Source: Flavobacteriales bacterium UBA852
GTDB lineage: Bacteria > Bacteroidota > Bacteroidia > Flavobacteriales_E > Vicingaceae
Reading direction: 5' to 3'
Assembly: GCA_002295925.1 (NCBI GenBank)
Contig: DBGO01000012.1
Span: forward strand, 1 to 64,000
DNA length: 64,000 bases
Shown here: in pieces, positions 8,739-17,137 of the stretch
Layout: each line of letters opens with the position of its first letter
How positions within the stretch are numbered: the first letter of the stretch is position 1
Made by a program: the position numbers and the translations under genes
The notes under the pieces: generated by a model
What the model was told of the DNA's origin: nothing
Databases searched by the model: none
Seen by the model: the letters and a program-made list of their open reading frames with translations, nothing else

Positions 8739-11130
8739 CGTTGCAGTGTGTACAATAAATTTCTTTAATATTTAAATCTTCCAATAACTGAAAACTCATA
8801 TTCGGATAACCAAATAATTGGCAAAAACGCTCGGGATTCAATTTTTGAGCAATTTTCAAATATTCGTAATATTTTGATTTTGGTACAACATCATCGGTAT
8901 AAATAGCTACGGTGAGAAAAGAAAATATAAAATCTTCATTAAACTCGCCTTTATCAATCCAAGGTTTCATTAGTTCCACTGCCCATTCTATACGCATTTG
9001 AAACATAAAATAACGGGCAATATCATAAGTTTGTTTCATGGAAAGATTAGCACTTGTTAATGCATCTTTTATCTTTTTCAACGATTTTTCACGTTCTTTA
9101 AATTGCTTCGTTTCATAAAAATAATCGGCAGCTATCAAATGGTAGTTCAGTTCCAGTTGTTTTACACGCCAAGCATCCATTCCCAGTGCATTGAGCTTAA
9201 TGATATCTTTATATAATTGCTTGGCATCTTTTACTATATTGTAATTATCTTCCCATCGTTTTAATAAAATCAAGTATTTATTGTAAAGCAGATAAGGATT
9301 TTTGGGAGCTATATACAATTGAATATCAATTTCTTTTGCCAAGGCGAGAAATAAACTGTCGGTTTCGGGATATAAAATTCCTTTAAAAGCATTCAGGTTG
9401 TTGTTTAATGGAATATTTTCTTTTGTATGTGGAATTTTTATATCAAAAAATGTTTCTTTTTTTATTAATCCTTTTCTAATCATTCTGAATATCGCCGCTT
9501 GAAGTGCTTTAGCTTGCTCAACTTCATGCATTTTTACAGCCGATTGATAACGGTTAATCAACACTTTTGCTAATGTTGAATCGGGCAATTTAGATGCTAA
9601 ATCTATTACCACTATTCCCTTGCGCTGGTCTTCCAAATAGGGTTCAAGATTATAATCCAACGTATCGGAATTGATAATTTTCCGGATGACTTCTTCAGAA
9701 AATTCGGCAAAATCTTTTTCATAAGGAGAACCTTTTATTGATTCGAAAAATCCTGCCCAATTTTCTTGTGTTTTAATTACTGTAGGAACATTTTTCAGTT
9801 GATATTCTTGAATGGCTTTTAAAATCGATTCGGCTCTTTTGCGCTGCAACTTTTCATTATCTTCTTTTGTTCCTTCTACCGATGAGTATGCAGTAATTTT
9901 TATTTGTTGAATTTGATATTGATTTAATGAAATTGAATCTAAAATGGGTTTTATTTCGCTCAATTTATAGTCGTACTTAGCTTTTTCGAACAATATCTCA
10001 AACTGCAACTGGCGCGATATGGAATCGAATTTTTGGGTAGGCGTAACTGTATCTACCGCCCAATCTATTGCCAACGAACGAATATTTTCTCCGTCAATGT
10101 TATTAAAAAAGATGGTTTGACAAACGTGATTGTCTTTAATAATCAATAAATTAAATTCTGTGGTATTTGTATCAACATACGAAGGAACATCTGCCACCGT
10201 CGCCCAAACTTCGTTTGTTTTTTTAAGCTGATTGATTTTTAAAATTTTTGATTTATAAATGGGTTTCAGCAATTCTCCCCGGTGCACTTCGCTTGGATAA
10301 TAACTGTTGCCGTGCGAACAACTGTATTGTTCCCGTCTAACAATATCAATGGCAATTCCGTCTTTTTTATCTTTAAATACTTGCTTAAATTCTTCTAAAT
10401 TTTGAAAGTAGAAATATAATTTCCCATCTTCTACAAACACATTATTTGAAAGTAACTCAGGCAAATAATCAAAATTCTTTTCCAACTCACGGCAAGCATT
10501 CGGGTCGTAGGGTTTTAACCCAAATGATTTATAATTTATCTTTACATCGTCAAACGGTTTATAAGGTTCAGAGCCAAACACTTGCGCAGAATAAAAAAGT
10601 TTCTCTTTTTCATCATAGGCAATACCTACACCTTCAACCACAAAATTTTTATTGATAATATTTTGAAAATGATCTTTAGAGTTTTTCCACCCTTGTGCAA
10701 ACGCATAAGCAATCTGACGATAAGTTTTTAAATAAACCCTTTGCTTTTCGCCATATATTTTGGTTTTGGTATTATAATATACTCCGTGACAATTTTCCCC
10801 TACTATTGCGCTCGTCGATTTATAAAAATGTGCTCTTTTTAAAGGTGTAGCTTTAGCTTTCGATGGTTGTTCGTGCTGAATTTTTTTTGTTTTTTTCATA
10901 AATTCAGCTTGGTCTTGTGCAGCCTTTGTCAATGTTTCATCACGACTTAAAGGATGTATTCCGTTTTCAATTCTAATTTTATTGACTTCTTCTTCAATTA
11001 AAGTCCTTAACAATTCAAAATTTATATGTTTGGGATCTATAATATCATCAGGTTTCTGTGAAATCCCTTTCAATCCTGATAAAGTAAAAATAAATAATAA
11101 TATATATCGAACAGCATTCAAATTCTTCAA
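8713..11130 (-). CDS. CAP-domain envelope protein with OmpA-like region
   Basis: A large exported protein of 805 residues with an unusual mix of parts. A signal peptide (about 1-24) is followed by a CAP/SCP domain (about 35-185) with IRIENGIHPLSRDETLTKAAQDQA, HEQPS and VGENCHG, which resembles bacterial CAP proteins. A middle region of unknown fold follows. Then comes an OmpA-like segment (about 380-450) with AYSSVEG and N-x-KLQRKRAESILKAI, the pattern that binds peptidoglycan in OmpA C-domains. The last 250 residues are helical and tetratricopeptide-like. No ATG exists near the start; the frame begins with TTG at 11130, just before the signal peptide. It overlaps the MFS gene by 26 bp. A role at the peptidoglycan is inferred. 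Confidence 0.72.
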   Translation of the reverse strand: MKNLNAVRYILLFIFTLSGLKGISQKPDDIIDPKHINFELLRTLIEEEVNKIRIENGIHPLSRDETLTKAAQDQAEFMKKTKKIQHEQPSKAKATPLKRAHFYKSTSAIVGENCHGVYYNTKTKIYGEKQRVYLKTYRQIAYAFAQGWKNSKDHFQNIINKNFVVEGVGIAYDEKEKLFYSAQVFGSEPYKPFDDVKINYKSFGLKPYDPNACRELEKNFDYLPELLSNNVFVEDGKLYFYFQNLEEFKQVFKDKKDGIAIDIVRREQYSCSHGNSYYPSEVHRGELLKPIYKSKILKINQLKKTNEVWATVADVPSYVDTNTTEFNLLIIKDNHVCQTIFFNNIDGENIRSLAIDWAVDTVTPTQKFDSISRQLQFEILFEKAKYDYKLSEIKPILDSISLNQYQIQQIKITAYSSVEGTKEDNEKLQRKRAESILKAIQEYQLKNVPTVIKTQENWAGFFESIKGSPYEKDFAEFSEEVIRKIINSDTLDYNLEPYLEDQRKGIVVIDLASKLPDSTLAKVLINRYQSAVKMHEVEQAKALQAAIFRMIRKGLIKKETFFDIKIPHTKENIPLNNNLNAFKGILYPETDSLFLALAKEIDIQLYIAPKNPYLLYNKYLILLKRWEDNYNIVKDAKQLYKDIIKLNALGMDAWRVKQLELNYHLIAADYFYETKQFKEREKSLKKIKDALTSANLSMKQTYDIARYFMFQMRIEWAVELMKPWIDKGEFNEDFIFSFLTVAIYTDDVVPKSKYYEYLKIAQKLNPERFCQLFGYPNMSFQLLEDLNIKEIYCTHCNDDRTPKKR

Positions 11131-11440
11131 AATAGTTTTAAAAATTTAAAGATACAAAATTATAAATACCTGTTTTGAGAGATTCATAATTTTTGTAACA
11201 AAGCTGAATATCCCATTTTTTCAACTAATAAAATAATTGTTTAAAACAAAAAAATCATGCAACTTTTTTTGTTCAAATCCGTATTTTATGTGTAGTTTGC
11301 ATCAGCATATCAACTGATTGACTTTCTCATTTTGAGAATTTCAATCCACTTTTGATACATTTAATTTATATTTAAAACTGATATTCAAACACTTAACTCC
11401 TTGGCATTAAATTAGCCACGTTAAATGTAAAACGAAAAAT
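11131..11440. other. 310-bp divergent intergenic region
   Basis: The region separates the CAP/OmpA-like gene (minus) from the first T9SS type A gene (plus), so it must hold two promoters. It is very AT-rich. A candidate -7 box for the minus gene is at 11155-11162. A small hairpin TTCTCA-TTT-TGAGAA lies about 110 bp before the plus gene; a close copy of its first half occurs ahead of the paralogue at about 14710. No small reading frame or RNA gene was recognised. Confidence 0.5.
11155..11162 (-). promoter_or_regulatory. Candidate -7 box, CAP/OmpA-like gene
   Basis: Read on the minus strand the site is TAATTTTG, a match to TAnnTTTG, placed 24 bp before the TTG start at 11130. No good -33 box is seen, so this is a weak call in AT-rich DNA. 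Confidence 0.3.
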
Positions 11441-14400
11441 ATGAAACGATTAGTATTATTTTTTATTATTTCTTTATCCTTTTTTGCTGGAAACTCACAA
11501 GTTATACAAATTGGTAGCGGCACACAAACTAATGGTGTTACAACGGCATCTCCTAACAATATTTATTATCGCCGACAGGTTGCCCAATTTGTTTATACCA
11601 AAGCTGAAATTAATGCTGCGGGTAAAAATATTGGCGACACAATTAAAGCCATTGGGTTTTATGTTGCCTCCAAATCACTCTACGATATCCCCGGCTATAC
11701 GATTCAAATGAAACACACTACCCGTTCTAATGTCTCTAACTCATTGGGAACAACCGGATGGACAACAGTAAAAAACCCATTTACATTTGCACAAACTACC
11801 GGTGAATGGAATATGATTGTATTGGACCAACCTTTTGTTTGGGATGGAACAAACAATTTGGCTATTCAAATTTGTTGGTCACAAGTTCAACCAAATTGGG
11901 ACCCTTCAGGACAAGTTTATGTATTTTCTTCAAATAGAGGTTATCGTTACCGCAGAGATGATAATTCAGGTTCTATATGTGGGCAAAATCCTGGGACCCG
12001 GATAAATATAAAACCGCAAATCAGAATAAAATTCAAAGATTACACTACTTGGCGTGGAACAGTTAGTACAGATTGGTTTGACCCAGCAAACTGGGACGCA
12101 GGTGTTCCGACAAAAGATTTTGATGCTTTTATTTCTGCTTCTGCTCCCAATATGCCTGTTATATCCGGTTCAGGTGCAGTTTGCCAAAACTTATCTGTTC
12201 GTTCGGGCGCTTCATTAACCATATCAGGAACTGACAGTTTAACCATTTACGGAAACTATAACAATCAAGGGGCATTTACAGCCAATAATTCTACGTTGGT
12301 ATTTCGCGGAAACACAACATCTACTTTTGATGTGGCAGGTACGCACACTCTTTATAATATGAGCGTATTAAAAGCCAAAGGTGTTATTGTTCAATCCGGA
12401 ACGGTGAATATTCAAAACAACTTAACAATCCGTGCCGCAGTACTAAATACCGGAAATGCCATTACATTATTATCTAATGCCGGTGGTGACGCTAGAATAC
12501 CAAGAATTGGAAATTCGTGTAAATATGTTTTAACAATGAATGACTCTTGGGGCGATGGTTGGAACGGTGGTTTTTTGACACTATTTGTTGATGGTGCTGA
12601 AGAAGGACGTTACATGGCAAAGACATATCAAACAATAGACACTTTATACATACCCGACGGAAGTACTTTTTATTTAACTTACACTTCAGGTTCTTATGAA
12701 AATGAAAATTCGTACACTTTAAAAGACCCAAGCGGGACTACTGTATATTCTGACGGACCCAACCCTACAACGGGCACTGTTTACTCTGCTACATCGGCTT
12801 GCAGCTTTATAAATCCTATTTCAGGAACGATAACTGTTCAGCGATATATTGATGCCGGAGCAACAAACTGGCGTTTTCTTACCACACCTGTACAAGGGAC
12901 AGTTTTAGAGGACTGGGATGATGATTTTGTAACAAGTGGATTCCCCGGAACTGACTTCCCGAATTGGCCTTCTGTAACAAACCCATGGGCTAGTATGTAT
13001 TTCTATGATGAAACTGTTCCCGGACCACAAAACAACGGTTTTACGGCTCCTTCTTCTACCTCAGCCCCGGTTTCTCCAGGAACAGGCGTTTGGGTTTGGT
13101 GCGGAGATACAATCACCGGTACGCAACCCTTTACTATTGATGTTACCGGAGCGCCAAATGTAGGTCCTATAAATTTACCGGTTTCTTATACCAATACCGG
13201 CGACCCGGACGACGGTTGGTCAATGGTGGGCAACCCCTACCCTTGTGAAATTGATTGGGATTCGCCAAATTGGACAAAGACGAATATCAATAGTGCAATT
13301 TATATTTGGAATCCTGATTTACAACAATTCTCCAGCTATGTAGCAGGAATAGGAACAAACGGTGGCAGTCGGTTCATTGCTTCTTCACAAGCATTTTGGG
13401 TGCAAACCAATGGTGCTTCGCCACAATTAACTGCCAATGAATTTGTAAAAACTACAACACCTGCCAATTTCATTCGTCAAAATACAGCCAACATTGCACA
13501 AATAGTTATTTCCGGTGGTAATGGCAGTGACGAAACAGCAATTAGAATTGACAACGATAATGCGACATTAAATTTTGATGCTAATTTGGATGCGCAAAAA
13601 ATGTATTCTACATCAAATGTGCCAAGCATTGCAACAGAGATGTCAAATATTGATTACAGTGTTAATTCCATTCCATTTAATCAATCATTAACCATTCCTG
13701 TAAAAGTACTCACACAATCATCCGGAATTTATACACTTACATTTAATAATATGGATGCTTTTGAAAATGCTTCTTGCATTACGTTAGTTGATAATTTTAC
13801 AGGACAAACCAAAAATTTAAAATCTGTAAATACTTATACATTCTATCTATCGGATACAACAACAAGTGCTCGATTCACACTTCAAATTGGCGCTCCGGTT
13901 TTAGCCAATATTAATCAACCGACATGTCAAAATACGTTTGACGGCTCGGTAAATATTAACATAGGTTATCAAGGTGCTTCAACTTATGAATTATTTGATG
14001 ATGAAAATAATTTATTGACATCTACAAACGATTCAACCGGAAATATCACTTTTAACAATTTATCTGAAGGAACATACATTGTTAACATATCGGAGGTTGG
14101 TTGCGGCGCTTATACTGATACACTTGTTGTATTGGGCAGCAATAGTGTATATGCAAAATTTGACATTCCAACCGATACTATTCATGCCAATAAAAATGTT
14201 ACAATCATCAACCAAACACAAAATGCCACTTCTTACCTTTGGAATTTTGGTGATGGAAATCAAAGCACTGATGCAACGCCGGTACATTCTTATACTAATA
14301 CAGGCAATTACACTATTACATTAACAGCAGAAAACCAAAACTGTACAGATAATGTTTCACAAACTATAACAGTGATTGATGATGCAACAACTTCTGTCTC

Positions 14401-14644
14401 TGAAAATAATTTGAATAAAGATGTTGAAACTTATTTTAATGATAATGACTTGATTATTAAAAATAATAAAGCAACCTATACTGCTGTAATTATTCTTGAT
14501 GTAAATGGTAAAGAAGTTTATCGTTCAAACATTCAAAACAAATTAGCAGTAAACACTGCCAAATGGTCTTCAGGCACTTATTTGGTTAAGTTTACCGACA
14601 AAGCGAATAATCGTTCATTTACTAAAAAAATAATAAAACCATAA
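11441..14644 (+). CDS. Secreted PKD protein with T9SS type A sorting domain
   Basis: A 1067-residue exported protein. A signal peptide (about 1-19, FFAGNSQ) is followed by a beta-rich region with FKDYTTWRGTVSTDWFDPANW, the sort of repeat found in Bacteroidota surface proteins. A CKYVLTMNDSWGDGWNGGF module lies near residue 360. A long region ends with the WSMVGNPYPCEIDWDS block near 585, another hallmark of T9SS cargo. One PKD repeat (YLWNFGDGNQSTDATP) lies near 930. The last 75 residues form a type A sorting domain ending in SSGTYLVKFTDKANNRSFTKKIIKP-like strands with a basic tail. A rho-independent terminator follows at 14666. The second half is paralogous to the next gene. Function beyond secretion is unknown. 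Confidence 0.85.
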   Translation: MKRLVLFFIISLSFFAGNSQVIQIGSGTQTNGVTTASPNNIYYRRQVAQFVYTKAEINAAGKNIGDTIKAIGFYVASKSLYDIPGYTIQMKHTTRSNVSNSLGTTGWTTVKNPFTFAQTTGEWNMIVLDQPFVWDGTNNLAIQICWSQVQPNWDPSGQVYVFSSNRGYRYRRDDNSGSICGQNPGTRINIKPQIRIKFKDYTTWRGTVSTDWFDPANWDAGVPTKDFDAFISASAPNMPVISGSGAVCQNLSVRSGASLTISGTDSLTIYGNYNNQGAFTANNSTLVFRGNTTSTFDVAGTHTLYNMSVLKAKGVIVQSGTVNIQNNLTIRAAVLNTGNAITLLSNAGGDARIPRIGNSCKYVLTMNDSWGDGWNGGFLTLFVDGAEEGRYMAKTYQTIDTLYIPDGSTFYLTYTSGSYENENSYTLKDPSGTTVYSDGPNPTTGTVYSATSACSFINPISGTITVQRYIDAGATNWRFLTTPVQGTVLEDWDDDFVTSGFPGTDFPNWPSVTNPWASMYFYDETVPGPQNNGFTAPSSTSAPVSPGTGVWVWCGDTITGTQPFTIDVTGAPNVGPINLPVSYTNTGDPDDGWSMVGNPYPCEIDWDSPNWTKTNINSAIYIWNPDLQQFSSYVAGIGTNGGSRFIASSQAFWVQTNGASPQLTANEFVKTTTPANFIRQNTANIAQIVISGGNGSDETAIRIDNDNATLNFDANLDAQKMYSTSNVPSIATEMSNIDYSVNSIPFNQSLTIPVKVLTQSSGIYTLTFNNMDAFENASCITLVDNFTGQTKNLKSVNTYTFYLSDTTTSARFTLQIGAPVLANINQPTCQNTFDGSVNINIGYQGASTYELFDDENNLLTSTNDSTGNITFNNLSEGTYIVNISEVGCGAYTDTLVVLGSNSVYAKFDIPTDTIHANKNVTIINQTQNATSYLWNFGDGNQSTDATPVHSYTNTGNYTITLTAENQNCTDNVSQTITVIDDATTSVSENNLNKDVETYFNDNDLIIKNNKATYTAVIILDVNGKEVYRSNIQNKLAVNTAKWSSGTYLVKFTDKANNRSFTKKIIKP

Positions 14645-14665
14645 CCCTCAAAACTGAATGATTTT

Positions 14666-14693
14666 AAAAGGTTGTCGAATGGCAACCTTTTTT
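14666..14693 (+). terminator. Rho-independent terminator
   Basis: A 9-bp stem AAAAGGTTG / CAACCTTTT with an 8-nt loop is followed by a T run, 21 bp after the stop codon of the 1067-residue T9SS protein gene. It should end that transcript and separates it from the shorter paralogue, which then needs its own promoter. Confidence 0.8.
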
Positions 14694-14836
14694 CATTTTT
14701 AGACATTTTTTCTCATTTTGAAAATTCAGGTGCGCATTTTTCTGATGTTTTATTCGTCTTTACAATTATGTGCTTGTAAGAAATATACGTGTTTAAAATA
14801 GGTTTTTTTGGTCTACAGAACTCTATTTATCAATAC

Positions 14837-14844
14837 TACCTTTG
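14837..14844 (+). promoter_or_regulatory. Candidate -7 box, shorter T9SS paralogue
   Basis: TACCTTTG matches TAnnTTTG and lies 27 bp before the ATG at 14872, downstream of a terminator. The expected -33 TTTG is not found at the usual spacing, but the position between a terminator and a gene makes a promoter here likely. Confidence 0.45.
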
Positions 14845-14871
14845 AACTGTAACCAATTAAACTAATGCACC

Positions 14872-16095
14872 ATGAAAAGATTTACCACACTTACTTTATT
14901 ACTGTTGATGATGAACATCTCTTTTAGTCAATATTTTAATGCTATCCGCTTCAGAATTAATGGCAACGGTTATTCTGACGAAACAATTGTACGATTGCTA
15001 AATGGCGCTACACCACAATATGATGCAAATTACGATGCTTATAAGCTTTTCAGCTTAAATACAAATGTTCCTTCCATTTACACACGAACCAACAACAATG
15101 AAGACTTATCGATTAACTCGATAAATTTATTGCAAAAAGATTCGGTAGTAACGGTTTATGTGAACATTCCGGCAGCGGGTACTTACACCGTAGATATTGA
15201 AAACATCTACCCTTTTGAAAACAATTACAAAATCAGTTTTTCGGATTTAATCCAAAACACACATTATTATATTAACTCGGATACTTCGTTAAGTTTTCAA
15301 TTTACACAAGGCGATTCGATAGCGGCGTTTAGCTTTAATGTATCTACACCATTAGTCGTGAATACACAACACGAATCTTGTTCCGGTGCAAAAAACGGTT
15401 CATTATCAATTATAAATGCAGGAAACAATGAGTGGGAATACTCCTTGATTTCTTCAAACGGCAGTGAAGCATCGGAAGTTACTGTGCAATCGGAAACCGT
15501 TGATATTACTGATTTATCTCCCGACAATTACATCATCATCAGTCATTGGCGAGGAATAATTGATACCGTTTCTACCACTATCAATCAAGGTATATCCATT
15601 GTGGCAGATTTTCAACTTAATACAGACACCTTGTTTTTAAATAATAATGTGGCGACAGTTACACCTTTAAACAATTCAACAAATGCCGTTAATTACCTTT
15701 GGGACTTTGGAAATGGCATTTCCTCGAATGATGCAACACCGGTTATTGAATACAATGCCGAAGGCAATTATTTAATTTCTCTTGTAGCATCTAACGGAAG
15801 TTGCAGCGATACAACCACGCAACAAATTACTGTTGCCAACAACACTGTAACAAGCATAGCTGATTTATCTAATGAAAATAACGAAATGAAATTAGCCACA
15901 TTATCTCCAAATAACTATAAAATTATTGGCAACAAATCAATTAACAGTATTGAAATAATCAACATGAACGGACAAATTGTACTTAGCACCAATAATTCCA
16001 CTTTCAGCTTACACGATTTAGCTGCCGGGCAATATCTTGTAAAAGTGAATACTAATGACTACCAAACACAAATGTTCCGAATTATCCTAAATTAA
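14872..16095 (+). CDS. Shortened T9SS type A PKD protein, paralogue of preceding gene
   Basis: A 407-residue exported protein with a signal peptide (about 1-19, MNISFSQ). It lines up with the C-terminal 40 percent of the preceding gene. The shared order is a strand block with DETIVRLLNGATPQYDANYDAYKLFSLNTNVPSI-like residues, an ENIYPFENNYKI block, one PKD repeat (YLWDFGNGISSNDATP, about residue 275), and a type A sorting domain ending in AAGQYLVKV and a short tail. The match begins right after the signal peptide, so the paralogue has lost or never had the first 650 residues. It ends in a bidirectional terminator at 16137. Its role is unknown; both proteins would leave the cell through the type IX system. 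Confidence 0.82.
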   Translation: MKRFTTLTLLLLMMNISFSQYFNAIRFRINGNGYSDETIVRLLNGATPQYDANYDAYKLFSLNTNVPSIYTRTNNNEDLSINSINLLQKDSVVTVYVNIPAAGTYTVDIENIYPFENNYKISFSDLIQNTHYYINSDTSLSFQFTQGDSIAAFSFNVSTPLVVNTQHESCSGAKNGSLSIINAGNNEWEYSLISSNGSEASEVTVQSETVDITDLSPDNYIIISHWRGIIDTVSTTINQGISIVADFQLNTDTLFLNNNVATVTPLNNSTNAVNYLWDFGNGISSNDATPVIEYNAEGNYLISLVASNGSCSDTTTQQITVANNTVTSIADLSNENNEMKLATLSPNNYKIIGNKSINSIEIINMNGQIVLSTNNSTFSLHDLAAGQYLVKVNTNDYQTQMFRIILN

Positions 16096-16136
16096 CAACT
16101 ATCTTTTCCTAATGTAACGATTGATTACATGGTGCA

Positions 16137-16167
16137 AAAAAGCTGCTTCCGATGGAAGCAGCTTTTT
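16137..16167. terminator. Bidirectional rho-independent terminator
   Basis: A perfect 14-bp stem AAAAAGCTGCTTCC / GGAAGCAGCTTTTT with a 3-nt loop gives a T run on either strand. It lies between the stop codons of the shorter T9SS gene (plus) and smpB (minus) and should serve both. Confidence 0.88.
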
Positions 16168-16170
16168 ACT

Positions 16171-16623
16171 TTATTTATATTTGCGTGCCAAATCTCGCTT
16201 TACATCCCTTTCTTTAATGCTTTCTCTTTTATCATGTAATTTTTTACCTTTTGCCAAAGCTATTTCCAATTTTGCCAATCCTTTATCATTGATGAATAAC
16301 CGAACAGGTATAATTGTAATGCCTACATCCTTTTTCTTTCTTTCGAGCTTTTTAAGTTCATGCTTGTTCAATAATAATTTCCTTACTCTTCGCGGGTCGT
16401 GATTGTTGTATGTTCCTTGTTCGTATTCGGCTATGTACATGTTTTTTATATACAATTCACCATCTTTAATAAAACAATAAGCTTCGGCAATGCTTGCTTT
16501 TCCGTTTCTTATCGATTTAATCTCGGTTCCGGTCAATACAATTCCTGCAATAAACGTTTCAAGAAATTCATATTCGAATCTTGCTTTTCGGTTTACTATA
16601 TTTATTTTGTTTTTTCCTGACAT
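16171..16623 (-). CDS. smpB: SsrA-binding protein SmpB
   Basis: A 150-residue tmRNA-binding protein needed for trans-translation, which rescues stalled ribosomes. The N-terminal NRKARFEYEFLETFIAGIVLTGTEIKSIR pattern, with E-x-L-x-GTEIKS and the following NGKASIAEAYC, is characteristic. So are the central YNNHDPRRVRKLLLNK-like segment and the basic tail (KGKKLHDKRESIKERD...RKYK). The length is normal. The DUF4268 gene lies 9 bp upstream in the same direction, so the two probably share a transcript that ends at the bidirectional terminator. The tmRNA gene itself is not in the window. Confidence 0.96.
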   Translation of the reverse strand: MSGKNKINIVNRKARFEYEFLETFIAGIVLTGTEIKSIRNGKASIAEAYCFIKDGELYIKNMYIAEYEQGTYNNHDPRRVRKLLLNKHELKKLERKKKDVGITIIPVRLFINDKGLAKLEIALAKGKKLHDKRESIKERDVKRDLARKYK

Positions 16624-16632
16624 TACAAATGA

Positions 16633-17097
16633 TTAGTCATCTAATTGTTTAAAAATAGGTTTAAATTCATGCCAAAATTCGTCTAAAGCAAGGATATTCC
16701 GCTCAAAAAATTCAAAAATTTCTTTCCAAGTGTTTTTATCGTAAATATTTACATGCTCTATTTGGCAATATACGGCACTGATTTTCATTCCAGCATCGTT
16801 GTATTGATTTTCATCCCATACAAATTCATCGGGTAACGTATTTGTCAACAAAGTTTTAAGTTCGCACAATTGCTCCCAGTATAATTGTCTTATTTCTTCA
16901 TCTTTGTGTTGCAATTCAATTGATACGGTTGCTGTTTTATTATCTGCTTTTAAGCGAAAATACATATGGCGAATGCCGGTGCGGTAGTTTACCCAGCGTG
17001 TTTTATTGCCCAATAAAGGACGGTGTTTTTGCATAAAAATTCCAAAAGCTGTCCAAAATTCTTTTCTTAGCTTTTGCGCCTCTTCTTTGCCATACAT
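16633..17097 (-). CDS. DUF4268 domain protein
   Basis: A 154-residue cytoplasmic protein that looks like a complete DUF4268 domain. It has the KLRKEFWTAFG opening, a YRTGIRHMYFRLKAD block and a strand-helix pattern ending WHEFKPIFKQLDD. The domain is sometimes found near restriction-type nucleases, but its biochemical role is unknown and no nuclease is adjacent here. No export signal is present. It is followed by smpB after 9 bp and preceded by the sensor kinase gene after 40 bp, all in the same direction, so an operon is possible. Confidence 0.75.
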   Translation of the reverse strand: MYGKEEAQKLRKEFWTAFGIFMQKHRPLLGNKTRWVNYRTGIRHMYFRLKADNKTATVSIELQHKDEEIRQLYWEQLCELKTLLTNTLPDEFVWDENQYNDAGMKISAVYCQIEHVNIYDKNTWKEIFEFFERNILALDEFWHEFKPIFKQLDD

Positions 17098-17137
17098 AAT
17101 ACTGCAAGATTAATAATGATTTTAGAAGTTTCAGTTT

